From Fibrobacteria bacterium AD312 (GTDB lineage Bacteria > Fibrobacterota > Fibrobacteria > Fibrobacterales > Fibrobacteraceae), in the NCBI GenBank assembly GCA_001462345.1, contig LIUM01000019.1, positions 1 through 64,000 on the forward strand: a stretch of DNA of 64,000 nt. Direction: 5' to 3'. Position numbers and translations under genes: made by a program. The notes under the pieces were generated by a model, which had not been told where the DNA came from, made no database searches, and saw nothing but the letters and a program-made list of their open reading frames with translations. This document shows positions 1 through 9,085 of this stretch, piece after piece. The stretch's first letter is position 1. Every line of letters starts with the position of its first letter.

Positions 1-333
1 GGCATATTAGAATTGTTTAGAAAAAATGCTGGTTCTGTACGCATTGTTAATGATGAAGCTTCGGCTGATTTCAAGGTGACTCTTTTAAGCTATTCTAATA
101 GGCCAGATAACTATAATAGCACTGACCAAGTAGAAACGTATCGTGTGACGATTCGAGTGAGCGTTCTTTTTTATGATAACGTTAAAGAGCGCGTGATTTA
201 TGAAGAGAAGAATCTTTCTGCAGAGGGTATTTACGATGTGCAGGCAAATGAAACAGAAGATCGTCATGGGCAAGCCAGAGCGATTGAAAAACTTCAAGAC
301 CTAATTATCACTAATGCTCTAGCCAAGTGGTAG
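1..333 (+). CDS. lptE: LptE-like LPS-assembly lipoprotein, 3' part
   Basis: The reading frame is open from base 1, so the gene starts upstream of the window; the TTG at 13 is not a credible start. The visible ~110 residues alternate beta-strand patterns (ETYRVTIRVSVLFYD, then ERVIYEEKNLSAEGIYDV) and end in a helix with AIEKLQDLIITNALAKW. This is the typical C-terminal half of the LptE family of FCB bacteria, the outer-membrane lipoprotein that plugs and assembles the LptD LPS translocon. The lipobox half is missing here. The gene faces dnaA and is separated from it by 17 bases. The family call rests on pattern only; other small beta-alpha lipoproteins are possible. Confidence 0.6.
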   Translation, partial: GILELFRKNAGSVRIVNDEASADFKVTLLSYSNRPDNYNSTDQVETYRVTIRVSVLFYDNVKERVIYEEKNLSAEGIYDVQANETEDRHGQARAIEKLQDLIITNALAKW

Positions 334-350
334 AACATGGGCGGATTTAG

Positions 351-1667
351 TTAATCGTGAATTTCTGCTTTTAAATTTTCAATGGTCCGTTCAAAGGAAG
401 GGGTGGATTCCATTTCTTTTCTAATCGTTTTGATGGCATGAACCACAGTAGAATGGTCTTTTCCACCAAAGCGAGTTCCAATACTTTGTAAGCTAAGAGT
501 CGTTAATTCTTTCATCAAGAACATGGCGACTTGCCTTGCATGAGCGATTTCCTTTGTCCCGCGACCAGGGGCGAGCAGCTTTTCTTCTGGGACTTCAAAA
601 TGCCTTGAAACAGCGTTCACAATAGAATCCATGCTCACTCGTCTACGAATGGTCGGGACAATATCAGCCACCACTTTTCGTGCAAGATGGATGTCTATAT
701 CGTGATGCATAATGCTTGCTTGAACCGTTAATTTGATGACCGCACTTTCTAAGAACCGTACATTACTCTCAATATTTTCTGCGAGGTATAAAATGACTTC
801 GTCATCAATATCAATATGTTTCTCTTCAGCTTTTTTTCTGAGGATCGCTTCTCGGGTTTCCAAATTAGGCGGTTGAATATCGACTGTGAGACCCCACGAA
901 AAACGGCTCACAAGACGATCTGAAAGACTTTTAACCTCGATTGCTGGTGCATCAGAGGTTAAAACGATTTGTTTGCCAGCTTGGTGGAGCGCATTGAAAA
1001 TATGGAAAAATTCATTTTGAGTTTCATCTTTTCCGCTCCAGTTTTGAATATCATCGATTAATAGAACATCCACTTCATTACGATAATAAGCCGACATTTC
1101 AGTAATTCGCTGATCACGAACACTTTTAATGTACTGCTGCTGGAAGTCATAAGCTGTTAAATAACGAACTCTTTTTGTACTATCGCTTTCTAGTACATAA
1201 TTTCCAATTGCCTGAAGTAGGTGAGTCTTTCCTAGCCCCGAGGCTCCATAAATAAATAGTGGATTATACTTGTTTCCGTCTGGATTTTCTGCGACAGCAA
1301 AGGCGGCATTAAAAGCCAATTGAGCCTTATCCCCTGGAATAAAATTTTCAAACCGATAAATGCTATTTAAGGGAACGCTAGGGGTGAATTCTTTAATGGA
1401 ACTATTACTATAAGTGGATGGTTCTCTGGGAATGGATGAATGTCGAAAATCAAGGTCAATATGCTTGCCGTTAGCTTCTTCCCAGCTGATTTCAGTTAAA
1501 AGCTTGTAAGGGGCAATTTCTTTAAGGTCTAAATCAGATGGAGCTATAATTGTAGCGTGATTGTTGTTGAGAGAAGCAATTTTAAGTTTGGAAAATAGAT
1601 TTGTAAAAATGTTGCTAGATATTTTATTTCGTAATACGTTTAAGCTTTTTTCCCATTGGGTCTGCAT
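351..1667 (-). CDS. dnaA: Chromosomal replication initiator DnaA
   Basis: DnaA binds DnaA boxes at oriC and opens the origin. The 438-residue protein has the usual layout: N-terminal DnaB-interaction domain (about 1-75), a short linker, an AAA+ ATPase with Walker A GASGLGKT (141-148) and Walker B VLLIDDIQ, and the C-terminal DNA-binding domain with GGKDHSTVVHAIKTI. Length is normal for the family. The start ATG is preceded by GAGAGG at good spacing. No dnaN, recF or gyrB follows, and I find no cluster of TTATCCACA-like boxes in the 92-bp upstream gap, so the gene is probably not next to the origin. It is convergent with the LptE-like gene. Confidence 0.97.
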   Translation of the reverse strand: MQTQWEKSLNVLRNKISSNIFTNLFSKLKIASLNNNHATIIAPSDLDLKEIAPYKLLTEISWEEANGKHIDLDFRHSSIPREPSTYSNSSIKEFTPSVPLNSIYRFENFIPGDKAQLAFNAAFAVAENPDGNKYNPLFIYGASGLGKTHLLQAIGNYVLESDSTKRVRYLTAYDFQQQYIKSVRDQRITEMSAYYRNEVDVLLIDDIQNWSGKDETQNEFFHIFNALHQAGKQIVLTSDAPAIEVKSLSDRLVSRFSWGLTVDIQPPNLETREAILRKKAEEKHIDIDDEVILYLAENIESNVRFLESAVIKLTVQASIMHHDIDIHLARKVVADIVPTIRRRVSMDSIVNAVSRHFEVPEEKLLAPGRGTKEIAHARQVAMFLMKELTTLSLQSIGTRFGGKDHSTVVHAIKTIRKEMESTPSFERTIENLKAEIHD

Positions 1668-1759
1668 TTCAAGTGCCTCTCGCTCTAAGAAGTGAATAGA
1701 ACGCTTTTAAATTAAACAATTAATGAAGTATTTTCTCTACAATTTAGTATTATTGGGTC

Positions 1760-2335
1760 ATGATTTCGTGGATAAAAATATTTGGTCAGTACTTTTGGCT
1801 TGGATTGCTTTTTTGGGCAGGTATTTTCGTTTGGTTTCGTTATAGAGCCTATCCTCTCTATCTTAAAAAAATGCTCCGAAAAGGCAAAAAATGGGTTTAT
1901 ATCCCTTTGTGGTGGAAGATGAACCCTAAAAAACACATCCAAATTAAGGCAATCGGCGTATCGCTCATTTTTCTTGCCATATTTTTTAGTGCCTCGTCAC
2001 TTTATTGGCTCTTACCTTTAAGTCCTTATGTTTTTCTCATTGGCTTAATTCTTTTTTCTATTGTGGCTTTTTTCTTTGTTCGCTGGTCTATCCGGTTTGT
2101 AGGAGATTTAGAGGAAGATTGTTATTTTTTTGAATATCGTCATCAGGTCATTAAGGATGAAAAAGAAGGGAAAAAATATCAAGATACGGATGTTCGTAAT
2201 CGAACGAGTTGGGCCTTTCAAAGTCATGTAAAGAGAGCTGATGAACATGGTCGTTTTTTACAATTCATAGTATCTATGGCAAAATCACAAAAAAAATTAC
2301 AGGATTTAGACGCAGAGGCTATGTATCATGATTAA
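1760..2335 (+). CDS. Small membrane protein of unknown function, first gene of the lspA operon
   Basis: I do not recognise this family. The 191-residue product has one hydrophobic segment near residues 8-28 and a hydrophobic hairpin near 64-113, followed by a charged cytosolic-looking tail (about 115-191) rich in Lys, Asp and Arg. Aromatic and basic residues flank the helices (WFRYRAYPLYLKKMLRKGKKW). Its stop overlaps the start of the squalene synthase gene by 8 bases, so the two are translationally coupled, and it opens a five-gene operon. The location suggests a membrane or isoprenoid-lipid role, but that is guilt by association only. Confidence 0.75.
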   Translation: MISWIKIFGQYFWLGLLFWAGIFVWFRYRAYPLYLKKMLRKGKKWVYIPLWWKMNPKKHIQIKAIGVSLIFLAIFFSASSLYWLLPLSPYVFLIGLILFSIVAFFFVRWSIRFVGDLEEDCYFFEYRHQVIKDEKEGKKYQDTDVRNRTSWAFQSHVKRADEHGRFLQFIVSMAKSQKKLQDLDAEAMYHD

Positions 2336-3374
2336 TAAGAGATCAGCTGATTTTCGTTTTGCAAAGGATATTTTGTTACAGGTTTCTCGTACTTTTGCAT
2401 TAAATATCAATGTCTTATCTGGTTTATTGCACCAATCTGTATTACTTGCTTATTTATTTTTAAGAATCGCAGATACGATTGAAGATGATCAAGATTTGGC
2501 AGGTTCTGAAAAAGAGAAAATATTGAAGTATTTTGCTTCTATTTTTGAAACTCCAGAAGTCGATCTAAAAAGAGTCGATCTTTTTTTAAGCATACTCCCG
2601 TCAAGTTGGATTTCATCTGAAGATCCTAATCATTTATTAACTCGTCGAATTCCTGTGATTATAGGTCTATGGAATCAACTCCCATTAGGAAATCGAAAGA
2701 TTATTCAAAAAGTCATTGTAGAAATGAGTCAAGGAATGGCCAAATTCGCCTTAAAACAAGAACAACAGCTGGCTCAGGGTTGGTTTATTCTCAAGAAAAC
2801 GTCTGATTTAGATCAGTATTGCTATTATGTGGCAGGTATTGTCGGGAAAATGCTCTCTCAATTATTCTTTATTGACAGCCGTTTTATCGATACTCAAGCA
2901 TTTGATGACTTAAAAAAATGGGATGTTAGTTTTGGCTTGGCTCTTCAAATTACTAATATTATTAAAGATGTTCGAGAAGATGCGACTCGGAAAGTCTGTT
3001 TTATACCAGAAGAAATTTGTTGGCGTCATGGCTTAAAAAAATCATACGATATTTTTGAAGCGGATGTGAATCCTGATATACGTGCCGCCATTATGAAAGA
3101 ATTAGTGGATAAAGCGTGGTCTCATTTAGATGAAGCGATTCGTTATGTAATGAGACTACCTCGATTGGATCGTCGCATACGTCTATTTTGTTTGTGGCCT
3201 CTTTTCATGGCGGCAGAAAATTTGGCTCTAATTGGAGATGGACGTATTGTTTTTGAGTCTGAAGAAAAAGCTAAGATTTCTAGAACTACAGTGAAAAACA
3301 TTATTAAAGGCACATCACTCCATTTTTATTCAAATAGTTGGATTGAAAAGGAATATTTAAGGTTACACCCATGA
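2328..3374 (+). CDS. Squalene synthase (farnesyl-diphosphate farnesyltransferase type)
   Basis: This 348-residue protein is a head-to-head prenyl synthase that would join two farnesyl diphosphates, by family knowledge giving presqualene diphosphate and then squalene. The first Asp-rich motif is LRIADTIEDD and the second is NIIKDVREDATRKVCFIPEE, matching the NIIRDYLED-type site of eukaryote-like squalene synthases more closely than the split HpnC/HpnD pair. YYVAGIVGKMLSQLFF matches the conserved substrate-pocket helix. It overlaps the upstream gene by 8 bases and lspA by 4 (ATGA). No squalene-hopene cyclase is in the window, so the final lipid is unknown. A phytoene synthase activity cannot be excluded from sequence alone. 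Confidence 0.85.
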   Translation: MINKRSADFRFAKDILLQVSRTFALNINVLSGLLHQSVLLAYLFLRIADTIEDDQDLAGSEKEKILKYFASIFETPEVDLKRVDLFLSILPSSWISSEDPNHLLTRRIPVIIGLWNQLPLGNRKIIQKVIVEMSQGMAKFALKQEQQLAQGWFILKKTSDLDQYCYYVAGIVGKMLSQLFFIDSRFIDTQAFDDLKKWDVSFGLALQITNIIKDVREDATRKVCFIPEEICWRHGLKKSYDIFEADVNPDIRAAIMKELVDKAWSHLDEAIRYVMRLPRLDRRIRLFCLWPLFMAAENLALIGDGRIVFESEEKAKISRTTVKNIIKGTSLHFYSNSWIEKEYLRLHP

Positions 3375-3973
3375 GCAACAATTGGTTTGATAAAATCAAA
3401 ACGTTTAAGTTTCAAATAGGCTTTGGAGTTTTTGGATTAATTGTAGATCAGTTGACAAAGTTATGGGCTGTTCTACGATTTACAAATGAAAGTGGCGCTC
3501 AAACTCGCGAAATCATTCCCATCATTGGCCCAGACGATGGTTCTTGGGTACGTTTTCAATTAGTGTATAATGAAGGCGCTGCTTTTAGTTCTCGTCCACA
3601 AGATATAATGCCTTTTTTGCCTCCCGTTTTGTTTTTTTTATTAATGTCTATTGTGGCGATGAGCGTTTTAATTTGGTTTCTTCGTTCGATTGATTATCGA
3701 GATTGGCTTTCCCGTTTAGGTGTGACAATGATTATTTCTGGTGCGTTAGGGAATTTCATTGATCGCATGAGAATACAAAAAGTAGTGGATTTTATTGATT
3801 GCGATTTTCCTGATTTTGTGATGACGCGTTTCCCTACTTTTAACGTAGCGGATAGTTTTGTCACGGTTGGTGTGATTTTAGTTTTTCTTTCTCCACTTCT
3901 ATTAAAAAAGATTCACAAGCAAATTAAATTAGACCAGCAAATTAAATCTAGAGAAGAAAAAAACGATGATTAG
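3371..3973 (+). CDS. lspA: Signal peptidase II (prolipoprotein signal peptidase)
   Basis: LspA is the inner-membrane aspartyl protease that cleaves the signal peptide of diacylglyceryl-prolipoproteins. The 200-residue protein has four hydrophobic segments, the VYNEGAAFS motif, and the two catalytic aspartate blocks GALGNFIDRMRIQKVVDFID and FNVADS. It is somewhat longer than the usual ~160-170 residues because of loops after the first helix. It overlaps its neighbours on both sides (4 and 8 bases). Several predicted lipoproteins in this window (starts at 24120, 41808, 44592) would be its substrates. Confidence 0.95.
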   Translation: MSNNWFDKIKTFKFQIGFGVFGLIVDQLTKLWAVLRFTNESGAQTREIIPIIGPDDGSWVRFQLVYNEGAAFSSRPQDIMPFLPPVLFFLLMSIVAMSVLIWFLRSIDYRDWLSRLGVTMIISGALGNFIDRMRIQKVVDFIDCDFPDFVMTRFPTFNVADSFVTVGVILVFLSPLLLKKIHKQIKLDQQIKSREEKNDD

Positions 3974-5231
3974 TATTAAAGTTAGCGAATTTCAAGCTGG
4001 AGAACGAATCGATCGATTTCTTCAAACACAATTAAAAGATTTTTCTAGAACCGACATTCAAAAGATTATTGCTGCGGGTTCAGTTCTTGTGAATGGACTT
4101 TCGATTTCAAAGAATTTCAGATTAGAACCTGGTATGGAAATTCAGGTGTTAACACTTCCTGAAAAAGAAGATTCCAATTTAGAACCTGAAAATATTCCTT
4201 TAAACATTATATATGAAGATGATGATATTGTCATAATTAATAAACCAAGGAAACTTGTTGTTCATCCTGGTAGTGGCGTTCGTACAGGAACTTTAGCTGC
4301 TGGGTTACTCTATCATTTTAAAGAAAATTTATCTCGAGTGAATGGTTCTTTGCGCCCAGGAATTGTGCATCGTTTAGATAAAGATACTCCTGGTTTGATG
4401 GTGGTTGCAAAAAATGATAAAGCTCATTTGTCTTTAGCTTCTCAATTAGAAAATCGTACAATTCATCGAACATATAAAGCTTTAGTTTGGGGGCATCCTC
4501 GTGATTTAGAAGGGATGATAGATGCTCCAATAGAACGAGATCCTCGAAACCGTTTAAAAATGGCCGTCGTTCCTAATGGAAAAGAAGCAAGAACGCATTA
4601 TAAAATTCTAGAATTTTTCACATTTGCTTCTTTACTTGAATTAGAACTAGAAACAGGACGAACACATCAAATACGTGTGCATAATCGCTATATGGGTAAT
4701 CCCGTTTTTGGAGATCCAACTTATGATGGGCGAGATGCTTGTCTTATGCGAGTTCCTCCTTTAGTAAGAGACATCGCGGCAGAAGCTTTAGAAAAAAGTC
4801 CTGCTCAATTATTGCAAGCCGTTAAGTTGACTTTACGTCATCCACGTACAGGCAAAATGGTGACTTTTGAAGCACCACTTGAAAAAACTTTTGAAGATGT
4901 TTTAAAGTACCTTCGAAAAGAAGCTCCTTGTAAAACCCCTAGCTTTGATCAAACATTTTTTAGAGATTTTGAATCGGATAGGCGTTACATTGATGAAGAA
5001 GAAGTGGTTGAAGAAGACTTGTATCCTTACGAAGAAGAGCCTGTAAAAGAACGCATGACGAGAGCAGAGCGTTTACTTAAAAAGAAAGATCGCATAGCTC
5101 GTAAAAAAGAAATTGAATTAGAAAAACGTCGTAAAAAAGAAGAACGTGAAGCGATTCGTCGAGGAGAGATTCCTTCAGAATTTGTTTTACCAGGGCATGA
5201 ACCAACGATTGATCCGAATTTATTAGGTTAA
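3966..5231 (+). CDS. RluA-family rRNA pseudouridine synthase with charged C-terminal extension
   Basis: The protein would isomerise uridine to pseudouridine in 23S rRNA (RluD-like). An S4 RNA-binding domain lies at about residues 1-65, followed by the RluA catalytic domain with HRLDKDTPGLM, where D138 is the nucleophile (the usual motif ends TSGL; here Ser is Pro). RTHQIRVH is also present. From about residue 330 an unusual ~90-residue tail follows: an acidic block (DEEEVVEEDLYPYEEE) and then a Lys/Arg/Glu-rich predicted helix. RluD itself ends at about 325 residues. The gene overlaps lspA by 8 bases and ends 2 bases before the Mur ligase gene. The exact target uridine cannot be told. Confidence 0.9.
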   Translation: MISIKVSEFQAGERIDRFLQTQLKDFSRTDIQKIIAAGSVLVNGLSISKNFRLEPGMEIQVLTLPEKEDSNLEPENIPLNIIYEDDDIVIINKPRKLVVHPGSGVRTGTLAAGLLYHFKENLSRVNGSLRPGIVHRLDKDTPGLMVVAKNDKAHLSLASQLENRTIHRTYKALVWGHPRDLEGMIDAPIERDPRNRLKMAVVPNGKEARTHYKILEFFTFASLLELELETGRTHQIRVHNRYMGNPVFGDPTYDGRDACLMRVPPLVRDIAAEALEKSPAQLLQAVKLTLRHPRTGKMVTFEAPLEKTFEDVLKYLRKEAPCKTPSFDQTFFRDFESDRRYIDEEEVVEEDLYPYEEEPVKERMTRAERLLKKKDRIARKKEIELEKRRKKEEREAIRRGEIPSEFVLPGHEPTIDPNLLG

Positions 5232-5233
5232 AT

Positions 5234-6658
5234 ATGAGTTCACTTCAGTTATCAGAGTCATATTTTTTTGTTGGTTTAGCTGGCGCTGGAATGAGTGCCA
5301 TTGCTCAATATTTAGCTGGGAAGGGATATTCTATAGGTGGTTCTGACCGTCAGTTTTCTGATACGACTCCTCCTTTAGTTCAAAAACAATTAGAACAAAT
5401 GGGGATTCAGTGCTTTTTACAAAATGGATCAGGTGTTTCTAAAGCTTACTCTGCAGTGGTGGTAAGTACTGCTATCGAAGAAACAAACCCTGATATTATT
5501 AAAGCCAAAACACTTGGTCTAAAAATTTTTCATAGAAGTGAAATACTTTCACTCATTTCCAAAAGTGTAAAGACGATTGCTGTAAGTGGTACGAGTGGTA
5601 AAAGTACGGTTACGGCAATGATTTTTCATGTTTTAGATTATGCAGGCTTATCTCCTTCAATGATTACTGGTGCTGGCTTAGTTTCTCTTGAAAAAAAAGG
5701 TAAGATAGGGAATGCCGTTGCAGGCAATGGTGAATGGTTAGTTGTTGAAGCTGATGAAAGTGACGGGACTTTAGTTCGATATGAGCCAGAAATAGGAGTC
5801 ATTCTTAATCTCGATAAAGATCATAAAGAATTAACCGAGTTAAATCAAATATTCTCTACTTTTGCGCATCAAATTTTAGATCGTGGTAAGTTTTTAATCG
5901 TCAATGACGCTCATTCAGGAGCTAATCAATTTAGTGCTGGACGAGAGTTTGATTTTGGTTTTGAAAACCATGTTGCCGTTCAAGGAACCGATTTTTCTGC
6001 GATAGGGACGGGGATTCGTTTTCGAGTTCGATATGGGAATGAGTTAGTTCGTTTTGAATTACCTTTTCCAGGACGTCATAATATGGAAAATGCGCTTGCA
6101 GCAATTGCAGTGGCTCTTCGTGTAGGCGTTTCTTTGCGTACAATTGCAGAAGCATTAACTTCTTTTTCAGGTGTTTACCGTCGGCATCAAATTTTAGGCT
6201 CTTTTTCTGGAATCACGTTAATAGATGATTTTGCTCATAATCCAGCAAAAATAGCGGCTAGTTTACGTAGCGTTCAAGCATTTACAGAAGGTCGTGTGAT
6301 TGCTTGGTTTCAACCACATGGCTTTGGACCAACTCGCTTCTTACGAAAAGAGTTTGTCTCTGAAATAAAAGCGGCATTACGTGTTTCAAACACCGATTCT
6401 CAGAACGACTGCATTTTCTTTAGTGATATATATTATGCGGGTGGCACTGTTGTCAAAGACATTTCCAGTGCTGATTTAGTAGATGATCTATTGGAAGAAG
6501 GTGTAGAAGCCTATTATTTAGGAAATCGTAATGAATGTGCTAAACGAATGGTCAGTTTAGCCAATTCTTCAGATTGTATTTTATTAATGGGCGCGCGAGA
6601 TCCTAGTTTAGGTGATTTTGCAAACCATGTAAAAGAGCTTCTTCAAGGCTTAAAATAA
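5234..6658 (+). CDS. MurC/Mpl-type Mur ligase
   Basis: This is an ATP-dependent Mur ligase acting on UDP-MurNAc. The N-terminal Rossmann domain has GLAGAGMSAIA, the central domain has the P-loop GTSGKSTVTA and VVEADESDGTL, and the C-terminal domain has GVYRRHQILG and LIDDFAHNPAKI, the MurC/Mpl pattern. Length (474) fits MurC. Two readings are possible: MurC (adds L-Ala) or Mpl (re-attaches recycled tripeptide). The P-loop reads GTSGKST rather than GTHGKTT, and the gene is not in a dcw cluster, which favours a paralogue or recycling enzyme. It is the last gene of the operon from 1760 and its end overlaps the convergent GGDEF gene by 9 bases. Confidence 0.8.
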   Translation: MSSLQLSESYFFVGLAGAGMSAIAQYLAGKGYSIGGSDRQFSDTTPPLVQKQLEQMGIQCFLQNGSGVSKAYSAVVVSTAIEETNPDIIKAKTLGLKIFHRSEILSLISKSVKTIAVSGTSGKSTVTAMIFHVLDYAGLSPSMITGAGLVSLEKKGKIGNAVAGNGEWLVVEADESDGTLVRYEPEIGVILNLDKDHKELTELNQIFSTFAHQILDRGKFLIVNDAHSGANQFSAGREFDFGFENHVAVQGTDFSAIGTGIRFRVRYGNELVRFELPFPGRHNMENALAAIAVALRVGVSLRTIAEALTSFSGVYRRHQILGSFSGITLIDDFAHNPAKIAASLRSVQAFTEGRVIAWFQPHGFGPTRFLRKEFVSEIKAALRVSNTDSQNDCIFFSDIYYAGGTVVKDISSADLVDDLLEEGVEAYYLGNRNECAKRMVSLANSSDCILLMGARDPSLGDFANHVKELLQGLK

Positions 6659-7645
6659 AAATGTTTCGTCTTTACTAACATACATGCAGATACGATTTCT
6701 ATTGTGTTGCTTTGCTTGATAAAGAGCTTTATCTGCTTTATCAATTAATGATTCAACCGTATCTGATTTTTCTCTTTCAGCAAAGCCAACACTTACAGTC
6801 ACGTGAACTATAGCGCCAGAAGGTAATCGTATTTGCCTTTTTTCAACATTAGCTCTAATACGCTCGGCAATAATTTTAGCATTTTCAGTTGTTGTTCCTG
6901 GAAGAAATACGGAAAACTCTTCTCCACCAAAACGAACAGGCATATCGGAAGGTCTTAAGCTTTCATTCAAGCAAGTAGCGACCTCCATTAACACAACATC
7001 ACCTGCTAAATGGCCATAGGTATCATTAATTCTTTTGAAAAAATCAATGTCAATCATAAAGGCACACAGCCTAAAATCTCCGGCTTGACTTCGCTTGAGT
7101 TCTCTAGTGTACATTTCTTGAAGCCAGCGTCTATTATGAAGACCTGTTAAGGAGTCTATTTGAGAATGCTTTTCAATACAACGAATATGGTATTGATCTT
7201 TACAAACCACTTTATTGCTATAACGTACTCGTTGACTTAAGAGATGTAAAAAATTAAGGCATAAATCGTGAGAGGTGTTAAGCATTGCTAAGGTAGTAGA
7301 TGCTGGTATAATTAAAACTTTTGATTTTTTACTTGCAATAACCCAAGCACTTGGATTACAGTTATCAAAAATGGACATTTCACCTGCACAACCCCCTTCT
7401 TGAATGTTATCAGCTAAAATACCATTTTTGGAATCAATCCGGACTTCAAGTTGGCCTTCAAGTAATATGATGAGCCTTTTTTCTGATTTAGCGGGGTCTA
7501 TTAGAACATAATCTTTTTCAACTTCATCAATAGTAGAATGAAGTAAATAGCCAACAATACTTTCATAAGAAACATTATGAAATAAGCTTAGACGGGAAAA
7601 TTCCTGTCTAGATAGAGGTGGCTTTTCTAAATCTTGTTGAAACAT
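6650..7645 (-). CDS. Cyclic-nucleotide-binding-like domain / GGDEF diguanylate cyclase
   Basis: The 331-residue protein has an N-terminal cNMP-binding-like beta-barrel (about 15-140; LIILLEGQLEVRI, GEMSIFDN) joined by a helix to a GGDEF domain (about 160-325). The active site is RFGGEEF and the substrate region includes DIDFFKRINDTYGH, so it should make c-di-GMP. An RxxD inhibitory site (RPSD) lies five residues before GGEEF, implying product inhibition. There is no membrane segment or signal peptide. It stands alone, convergent with the Mur ligase gene. What ligand the sensor domain binds, if any, is unknown; the canonical cAMP phosphate-binding arginine is not obvious. Confidence 0.9.
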   Translation of the reverse strand: MFQQDLEKPPLSRQEFSRLSLFHNVSYESIVGYLLHSTIDEVEKDYVLIDPAKSEKRLIILLEGQLEVRIDSKNGILADNIQEGGCAGEMSIFDNCNPSAWVIASKKSKVLIIPASTTLAMLNTSHDLCLNFLHLLSQRVRYSNKVVCKDQYHIRCIEKHSQIDSLTGLHNRRWLQEMYTRELKRSQAGDFRLCAFMIDIDFFKRINDTYGHLAGDVVLMEVATCLNESLRPSDMPVRFGGEEFSVFLPGTTTENAKIIAERIRANVEKRQIRLPSGAIVHVTVSVGFAEREKSDTVESLIDKADKALYQAKQHNRNRICMYVSKDETFLF

Positions 7646-7766
7646 ATATATATTATACTCTTTAGTTTCATTAAAGTATTTATTTTTAAATTAAAATGCA
7701 AAAAAAGAATGTTTTTTAATTCGCTTGCACTATAGAATCAAATATTTTTATTGAATGGAGATTGAT

Positions 7767-9014
7767 GTGCCCCCAATTTTAATTAAGTCCGTTTGCAAAG
7801 GCCATGATTTAGTCGATGTGTTTATTAATGGCCGTTTTTTTGAAAAAATAGCAAAAGAGATTTCTTTGGAAGATGTTCCTTTGAATACAAAAGTGATTGA
7901 TGGAGCAAATAAAACGATCATATCTCCTTTTTATAATGCCCATACTCATGCTGCAATGACTCTTTTAAGAGGCTATGCTGATGACATGGGTCTTTTTAAG
8001 TGGCTTTCTGAATATATTTGGCCGCTAGAATCAAAAATTACCCCAGAAGATGTGTACTGGGGATCTCGTTTAGCCATTTTAGAAATGATTAAATCAGGGA
8101 CCGTTTTTTTTGCCGATATGTATTGGAATCGGGAAGAAACGATTCGAGCCGTAATAGAAATGGGCGTTCGGGCCACTATCGGAGTCACTTTTGCAGAAAA
8201 CTTAATGTCAAAAGAGAGTATTGAAAAAAACTTTGATTTTTTAGAACAAAATGTAGCTTGTCATGAACGAATTCAACTTGCCGTGATGCCTCATTCGATA
8301 TACACTGTTGGAGATGCTTTATGGAAACGGTGTGCAGAGACTGCTCAAAGATTAGGCCTTATTTTACACACCCATATTGCGGAAACTGCAGAAGAAGTCG
8401 AAAATTGCATAAAAAAAACAGGGAAAACACCTGTTCAATACCTTGATTCTCTAGGCGTTTTAGACAACAATGTGGTGTTAGCTCATGCGATTCATTTAAC
8501 TTCAGAGGATATTGCTATTCTTGAAAAACGAAAAGTGACACTCGTTCATAATCCTGCATCTAATATGAAATTATCGAGTGGAAAAATGAATATTTCTGCT
8601 TTAATGAAGGCTGGTATTCCCATTGCTTTAGGTACAGATGGCGCTTCTTCTAATAATAATTTAGATATGGGTGAAGAAATGAAACTGGCTGCCTTACTTG
8701 CAAAATTAGAGGGTAACCCAGAATTGTTAAATGCAGAAGAAGCTTTTCAGATGGCAACGGTTCGTGGGGCAAAAGCATATCGTGTGAACGCGGGTGAGAT
8801 TAAAGAAGGAATGCTTGCGGATGCCTTACTTATTGATTTGAACAATGAAAGATTAATTCCTAATCATCATTTCCTCTCCAACTGGGTTTATTCTGCTGAC
8901 GCACGCTCTATAGATAAAGTGATTTGCCATGGTAAGACTATAATGGAAAACGGAGCGGTTGAAAATGAAAGCGAGATATTAGAGAATGTTAAAAAATTTG
9001 CAATGAAAAAATAA
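7767..9014 (+). CDS. Amidohydrolase: S-adenosylhomocysteine / methylthioadenosine deaminase family
   Basis: Metal-dependent deaminase of the TrzN/SsnA/MtaD branch of the amidohydrolase superfamily. Seen are the first metal motif HTHAAMTLLRGYADD, LHTHIAETAEEV, LAHAIHLT, HNPASNMKL and the late aspartate in LGTDGASSNNNLDM. The family deaminates SAH, MTA or related adenosines, or cytosine/guanine-type bases. The frame also contains an ATG at 7755, but GGAG at 7757-7760 lies six bases before the GTG at 7767, so I prefer the GTG start; nothing like a ribosome site precedes the ATG. It is a single transcription unit. Confidence 0.85.
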   Translation: MPPILIKSVCKGHDLVDVFINGRFFEKIAKEISLEDVPLNTKVIDGANKTIISPFYNAHTHAAMTLLRGYADDMGLFKWLSEYIWPLESKITPEDVYWGSRLAILEMIKSGTVFFADMYWNREETIRAVIEMGVRATIGVTFAENLMSKESIEKNFDFLEQNVACHERIQLAVMPHSIYTVGDALWKRCAETAQRLGLILHTHIAETAEEVENCIKKTGKTPVQYLDSLGVLDNNVVLAHAIHLTSEDIAILEKRKVTLVHNPASNMKLSSGKMNISALMKAGIPIALGTDGASSNNNLDMGEEMKLAALLAKLEGNPELLNAEEAFQMATVRGAKAYRVNAGEIKEGMLADALLIDLNNERLIPNHHFLSNWVYSADARSIDKVICHGKTIMENGAVENESEILENVKKFAMKK

Positions 9015-9085
9015 CGCTCGATTTCGATGTTTTTTATTCGTATAACGGTAGATTTAGTATAAATTAATTGTTAGAAATCCTTAAA

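Noticed and set aside
1668-1759. Origin of replication beside dnaA
   Set aside because: No DnaA-box cluster or AT-rich 13-mer-like array was seen in the 92-bp gap, and dnaN, recF and gyrB are absent.
1712-1942. 76-codon minus-strand frame
   Set aside because: It overlaps the 191-residue membrane protein of the operon and has no family pattern.
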